Assembly: GCA_026390275.1 (NCBI GenBank)
Contig: JAPLGF010000246.1
Coordinates: 1 to 9,212, forward strand
Source: Candidatus Atribacteria bacterium
GTDB taxonomy: Bacteria; Atribacterota; Atribacteria; Atribacterales; Atribacteraceae
DNA length: 9,212 bases
Direction of reading: 5' to 3'
Shown: positions 5,803 through 9,212 of the stretch, piece after piece
Layout: every line of letters starts with the position of its first letter
Position numbering within the stretch: position 1 is the first letter of the stretch
The notes under the pieces: model-generated
Seen by the model: only the letters and a program-made list of their open reading frames with translations
Told to the model about the DNA's origin: nothing
Databases searched by the model: none
Translations under genes and position numbers: made by a program

Positions 5803-6783
5803 TCATAAAAAATTTCCCAGAACACTACGAACCCGCCTGGTCTTCCAGTCAAGAATAACCTGAGGAACAATGTTCTCTGCCTGGTGATGATTTAAAATTG
5901 TTCTACAAAGATGACAAGAATTGGCGTATCCCTCAGATGGCAAATGATGTCCTGCCTGCTGGAAAAAAGGAACAAAATACTTCGGACCTTCTTCCCGCAA
6001 AAGAACACATAATGACTTACTCTCCGCTTTCTGAAAAAGTTCAGCGATCGGTTCCACTTGAGCATCGCCCAGAATCAACCAGCGGTTCCAACCGGTTCCA
6101 CAACAGGGGAAAGTTGATCCATCAGGGAAAATGACCAGCATGATTCCGGCCATACAGGGTTCTTCTGGTATCCCTTTCTGGCACAACCATTCATCCGATC
6201 CGATGGCATGGGAAGCCCGACCCTCGGGAATGCAAGCGATCTCCTGCACTACGGCATTATAATTTAACAACAAATCTCCCAGTTCACCGAGGATTGCCGG
6301 AAGACGACGGGTTTTCCTGGTCACCACCGATTTGATCGTGATCTCCATCCCCAGGTTCCGACAGGCCTGGAAGGCATTCCGGACGGAATCTAAAGGAACA
6401 AATTGTTGATGGAAATCATCGATACTGAATCCGATAACATTCAACCCGGCAGTATTCAGTTCATTTGCCCATTTCTGAGCTAACGCCGGGTCTTTTCCCC
6501 AAAATCCATTAGTCATGCAAGAAAGATGGTGGGCACCATTCTTTTTGGCGTAACGAACCGCTTCCAGTAAATCGGGGTATCGGAGGAAGGCTTCCCCTCC
6601 TGAAAAACTTATTACATATTGTTCCCGGTGTTGAGCAGCGAGCTGTACCATCTGATCAATATAGTGAAAAACCTCCGGGAGCGGCATATCCCGTCCTTGA
6701 TCGAAGAAATCGTGCTCACTCACACAACAATGCCGGCAGGCAATATTGCATCGCTCGGTGAACATCAGGGTGACTTTATACAT
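5803..6783 (-). CDS. Radical SAM/SPASM-type peptide-modifying enzyme (YydG-like context)
   Basis: This 326-residue radical SAM enzyme probably acts on the precursor encoded 67 bp downstream. C12-x3-C16-x2-C19 binds the catalytic [4Fe-4S] cluster and is followed by another Cys (C20). SGGEAF at 61-66 is the SAM-binding GGE motif. The C-terminal third holds several cysteines (C201, C210, C227-C228, C259, C290-x2-C293), as in twitch/SPASM domains carrying auxiliary clusters. The FPDGSTFPCC segment (219-228) is typical of such domains. The ATG at 6783 lies 4 nt after the stop of the M50 gene, so the two are translationally coupled. An M50 protease beside a SPASM-type radical SAM enzyme and a short peptide resembles the Bacillus yydFGH epipeptide genes, where YydG epimerises Val and Ile. 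By analogy, epimerase activity is possible but not shown. A thioether synthase is less likely because the candidate core has no Cys. Confidence 0.85.
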   Translation of the reverse strand: MYKVTLMFTERCNIACRHCCVSEHDFFDQGRDMPLPEVFHYIDQMVQLAAQHREQYVISFSGGEAFLRYPDLLEAVRYAKKNGAHHLSCMTNGFWGKDPALAQKWANELNTAGLNVIGFSIDDFHQQFVPLDSVRNAFQACRNLGMEITIKSVVTRKTRRLPAILGELGDLLLNYNAVVQEIACIPEGRASHAIGSDEWLCQKGIPEEPCMAGIMLVIFPDGSTFPCCGTGWNRWLILGDAQVEPIAELFQKAESKSLCVLLREEGPKYFVPFFQQAGHHLPSEGYANSCHLCRTILNHHQAENIVPQVILDWKTRRVRSVLGNFL

Positions 6784-6787
6784 ATCC

Positions 6788-8191
6788 TCAATACCCCCGA
6801 CTCAAACGCTTTTTGAGTAATTTTTCCAGTCCATCAGTATGCCATTTCAAGTGAAGACCGTAACGGATAAGATGGGCGACCGCTGCCACCACCACCAGAA
6901 CGATAATCAGTCCAATAAACAAATCTGGATGGGCAATAAAATCCATTATGATACGGTTTCCGGTGGAAAACCACAGATGGATTGACAGGTTAATCATGAA
7001 AATCATCCCCGCCACGGCAATTGTACCATAGGTGAAATGGATATAATCAATCTTTTCCCACCGTTCATGATGAATGAGCTTCCTCCACATTCCTTTCCCA
7101 ACAAATACCAAAGAATCGGGACGGAGATGGGGCATTTCAAAATAATCCTGGATAATATAATGACCATCGGTTTCGATAAATGGAAGGAGATTCGCGAAGA
7201 ACAAAACACTGTTAAGGAGTCCACCCTGAATCAGGTGGGTATAACTGGAGGATTGCCGGAAGAACAAAGCAACCAGGAAAAATATTCCCCCCAAAATGCC
7301 GTTGAAACAAGGTCCGGCGAAGGAGACCACGACTCGAGGATACTTTGATCTCATCCAGATGTCAGTGGTGTCGACATAGGCAATCGGTTGACCCAGATAG
7401 AGCATCAAGCCAGCCCGCAATACTTTCCGGCCATAATGTTTGACTGTTACTCCATGAGAACATTCATGAAGAAAAAGGCTTCCATATGAAATAAAAATCA
7501 TAATAATCAGATCATGAAGCTGAGTGGTCGGTTCCATGATCATGAGTCCAATATGACGGGAAAAGATGAAATAGATAGAAAACAAGGTATTGACGACCAG
7601 AAGAAAAAAGATAACCAGCCATCCCGGTGGAGAAAAGAAAGGGCGGGCAAGGGTGTGATAGAGCCAGGCAAAAAAAGAATCTGCTCGTTGCGTGGTGAAG
7701 GTGGAATGAATCAAAAACATCACACTGAGTCTGATTCTGGTCTGAAACTTTTTTTGACTGAGTTTGTAGTTTAGAGATTGGACCATGGATAACGGTCTTT
7801 CCTGAAGGAAATCATTTTTTTTGAGAAGATCCAGGAGACAGAAAAGAACATCTTCACCGACGACGTCGTATTGATCAATATATTTGAGGCTTAGATCTTT
7901 GACGGTGTTCTTTCCGTCCATCAAATTCCAGAGGAAAAGTTCTCCCTCACCAAGCTTGAGATACAGATTATGGTGAGGGCTACGGAGCATGTACTCCTTT
8001 TTATCGGGGCTATTACTGACGTCGGCTATCTCGGCATCCGGTATCCGAACCGGAGCGTAGCGGGTCACATCCATTCGGCCTTCGGTTACTCGCCAGATGT
8101 TTATTGGAGGCGTGTGGAGTTGATTCTTATCGACAATTCCCTCGATCAGTGACCAAATTGTGTTTCTGCCTTTTGAATCAAGATTGGTCAT
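6788..8191 (-). CDS. Membrane M50-family zinc metalloprotease with N-terminal PqqD-like (RRE) domain
   Basis: This is a 467-residue integral membrane protein. Residues about 60-135 look like a PqqD-type winged-helix domain (for example LYLKLGEGELFLWNLMDG at 76-93), the fold that binds RiPP leader peptides. Hydrophobic segments follow at roughly 187-213, 225-249, 286-312, 320-340, 385-405 and 422-446. The M50 site is intact: HECSH at 242-246 for zinc and N334-x2-P337-x4-D342-G343 for the third ligand. Site-2-type proteases cut within or near the membrane. In the epipeptide locus, YydH is of this class and accompanies YydG. The ATG at 8191 has GAGGAG 6 nt upstream. Its probable role is leader removal, export coupling or peptide processing (inference). 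The next gene starts 4 nt after its stop. Confidence 0.85.
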   Translation of the reverse strand: MTNLDSKGRNTIWSLIEGIVDKNQLHTPPINIWRVTEGRMDVTRYAPVRIPDAEIADVSNSPDKKEYMLRSPHHNLYLKLGEGELFLWNLMDGKNTVKDLSLKYIDQYDVVGEDVLFCLLDLLKKNDFLQERPLSMVQSLNYKLSQKKFQTRIRLSVMFLIHSTFTTQRADSFFAWLYHTLARPFFSPPGWLVIFFLLVVNTLFSIYFIFSRHIGLMIMEPTTQLHDLIIMIFISYGSLFLHECSHGVTVKHYGRKVLRAGLMLYLGQPIAYVDTTDIWMRSKYPRVVVSFAGPCFNGILGGIFFLVALFFRQSSSYTHLIQGGLLNSVLFFANLLPFIETDGHYIIQDYFEMPHLRPDSLVFVGKGMWRKLIHHERWEKIDYIHFTYGTIAVAGMIFMINLSIHLWFSTGNRIIMDFIAHPDLFIGLIIVLVVVAAVAHLIRYGLHLKWHTDGLEKLLKKRLSRGY

Positions 8192-8220
8192 GAAAGGCTC
8201 CTCTACCCTTTTTCTGCAGA

Positions 8221-8250
8221 ACTATACTTTATTGTACGTCAGAGATTGAA
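8221..8250 (-). promoter_or_regulatory. Candidate promoter of the RiPP locus
   Basis: In the 136-bp gap upstream of the M50 gene the minus strand has TATAGT (8221-8226) as -10 and TTCAAT (8245-8250) as a weak -35, separated by 18 nt. A start near 8214 would leave a leader of only about 22 nt before the ATG at 8191. The -35 matches consensus at three positions. No clear terminator for the upstream gene is seen in this gap, so readthrough from it is also possible. Confidence 0.3.
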
Positions 8251-8327
8251 TAGTATTACATCTCTTCTTCGGATTCGAGTAGAATGCTCTTTACGGTCTC
8301 TAAAAATCGATGATCAGGAACAAATGG

Positions 8328-9212
8328 CTACTTTTTACATCCACAACCGGTGTTGTTGATATGGTTGATATCCGGAAGTCCCTGGTTAATATATATGTCG
8401 TATGCTCCCAGGTCCAATAACCCATGACCACTGAGATTGAAGAGAATGACCTTTTCTTGTCCAGTTTCTGTACATTTTTTTGCTTCCTCAATGGCTGATT
8501 TCAAAGCGTGGGCACTTTCCGGAGCGATCACGGTTCCTTCGGTACGAGCAAAAAGAACCGCTGCCTCAAAGATGGCCTGCTGCTGGAATGCTTGCGCTTC
8601 AATATATCCCTCATGGTACAGATGGCTCAGTAAAGGTGACATTCCGTGGTAACGGAGGCCTCCGGCGTGAATTCCCGGGGGCATGAAATCATGACCCAGG
8701 GTGTACATCTTGAACATCGGGGTCATTCCGGCGGTATCGCCGAAATCGTAACGGTACTCGCCTTTGGTCAACGAAGGGACCGATTTGGGCTCACAAGCGA
8801 TGAACTCCGTGTCAGTCTTCTTCTTGATCTTCTGACCCAGCATCGGGAACGCGAACCCTGCGAAGTTGCTTCCGCCGCCGACGCAGCCGATCATGTAGTC
8901 AGGCACGGTGTCGATCATCTCCATCTGCTTCACCACTTCATGTCCGATGACGGTCTGGTGCATCATGACGTGATTGGCGACGCTTCCCAGGGAGTATTTG
9001 GTCTTCTGACCTTTGACGCAGGTCTCGATAGCCTCGCTTATGGCGATCCCCAAGGATCCGCTGTTCTTCGGGTTCTCCTTGAGGAGCTTCTGGCCAAAGT
9101 CCGTGACCGTGCTGGGCGACGGATGTACCTTCGCCCCGTAGGTCTCCATGACGTAGCGGCGGTAGGGCTTCTGGTCGTAGCTGACGCGCACCATGAACAC
9201 CGTGCAGCTCAG
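8328..9212 (-). CDS. trpB2: Tryptophan synthase beta chain, TrpB2 type (N-terminus beyond window)
   Basis: This is the C-terminal 294 residues of a PLP enzyme that joins indole and serine to make tryptophan. The visible parts carry the PLP-phosphate loop VGGGSNF, the following AGFAFP segment, GLRYHGM, and LSGHGLLDLGAYD near the end. The last of these is characteristic of the TrpB2 (standalone-type) group, whose full length is about 430-450 residues. The catalytic Lys region lies upstream of the window. The protein ends in an unusual TGCGCKK tail. Codon use changes within the gene: the upstream part is strongly GC-ending and near 57% GC, while the last part near the stop is closer to 47%. It is separated from the RiPP genes by 136 bp, and nothing links it to them functionally. 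Confidence 0.9.
   Translation of the reverse strand: MSCTVFMVRVSYDQKPYRRYVMETYGAKVHPSPSTVTDFGQKLLKENPKNSGSLGIAISEAIETCVKGQKTKYSLGSVANHVMMHQTVIGHEVVKQMEMIDTVPDYMIGCVGGGSNFAGFAFPMLGQKIKKKTDTEFIACEPKSVPSLTKGEYRYDFGDTAGMTPMFKMYTLGHDFMPPGIHAGGLRYHGMSPLLSHLYHEGYIEAQAFQQQAIFEAAVLFARTEGTVIAPESAHALKSAIEEAKKCTETGQEKVILFNLSGHGLLDLGAYDIYINQGLPDINHINNTGCGCKK

Noticed and set aside
5736..5870. 45-residue N-terminal extension of the precursor peptide
   Set aside because: It overlaps the upstream radical SAM gene in another frame, whereas the ATG at 5735 has its own Shine-Dalgarno and a leader-like sequence.
1..9212. CRISPR arrays, tRNA or rRNA genes, insertion sequences
   Set aside because: No regularly spaced repeats, cloverleaf-type sequence, rRNA-like segment, transposase or terminal inverted repeat was seen.

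Overview
This window is a stretch of bacterial chromosome of about 48% GC in which every supported gene lies on the minus strand, so transcription runs from high to low coordinates. The [2Fe-2S] protein with an iron-hydrogenase-domain protein, the several radical SAM enzymes and the two cobalamin-type radical SAM architectures point to a strict anaerobe. The start sites carry good AGGAGG-type Shine-Dalgarno sequences. The phylum cannot be fixed from the sequence alone.

Reading with transcription: (1) 9212-8328 is the C-terminal two thirds of a TrpB2-type tryptophan synthase beta chain, cut by the window edge. (2) 8191-3334 is the core of the window, an apparent RiPP (ribosomally made, post-translationally modified peptide) locus. 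It holds an M50 membrane metalloprotease with a PqqD-like N-terminal domain, a SPASM/twitch-type radical SAM enzyme, a 72-residue precursor-like peptide, a radical SAM maturase of the 'RiPP maturation radical SAM protein 1' type (CX7CX2C, cobalamin-binding-type N-terminus), and a 70-residue eight-ligand zinc-finger protein. (3) 3225-1903 is another B12-binding-type radical SAM protein of unknown substrate. (4) 1671-1033 is a small metallo-beta-lactamase-fold hydrolase. (5) 912-1 is a separate unit with its own extended -10 promoter: a thioredoxin-like [2Fe-2S] protein followed by an iron-hydrogenase-domain protein that runs off the left edge.

Proposed working of the RiPP locus: the precursor has a leader resembling nitrile-hydratase/LigA-type leaders and a cysteine-free Ser/Val/Ile tail. 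The M50 protein's N-terminal domain may bind the leader. The protease plus SPASM-type radical SAM pair recalls the epipeptide pair YydH/YydG of Bacillus. The downstream cobalamin-type maturase belongs to a different RiPP tradition, so one small peptide may be the substrate of two unlike radical SAM enzymes. A strong hairpin with a T tract lies between the precursor and the maturase. It suggests that the peptide transcript is made in excess over the maturase transcript, and it argues for moving the maturase start to a GTG at 5323. No ABC exporter is seen in the window.

The main cautions are that family assignments come from motif recognition without database searches, that the chemistry on the peptide is inferred, and that the C-terminal end of the maturase (68-bp overlap with the zinc-finger gene) may reflect a frameshift.
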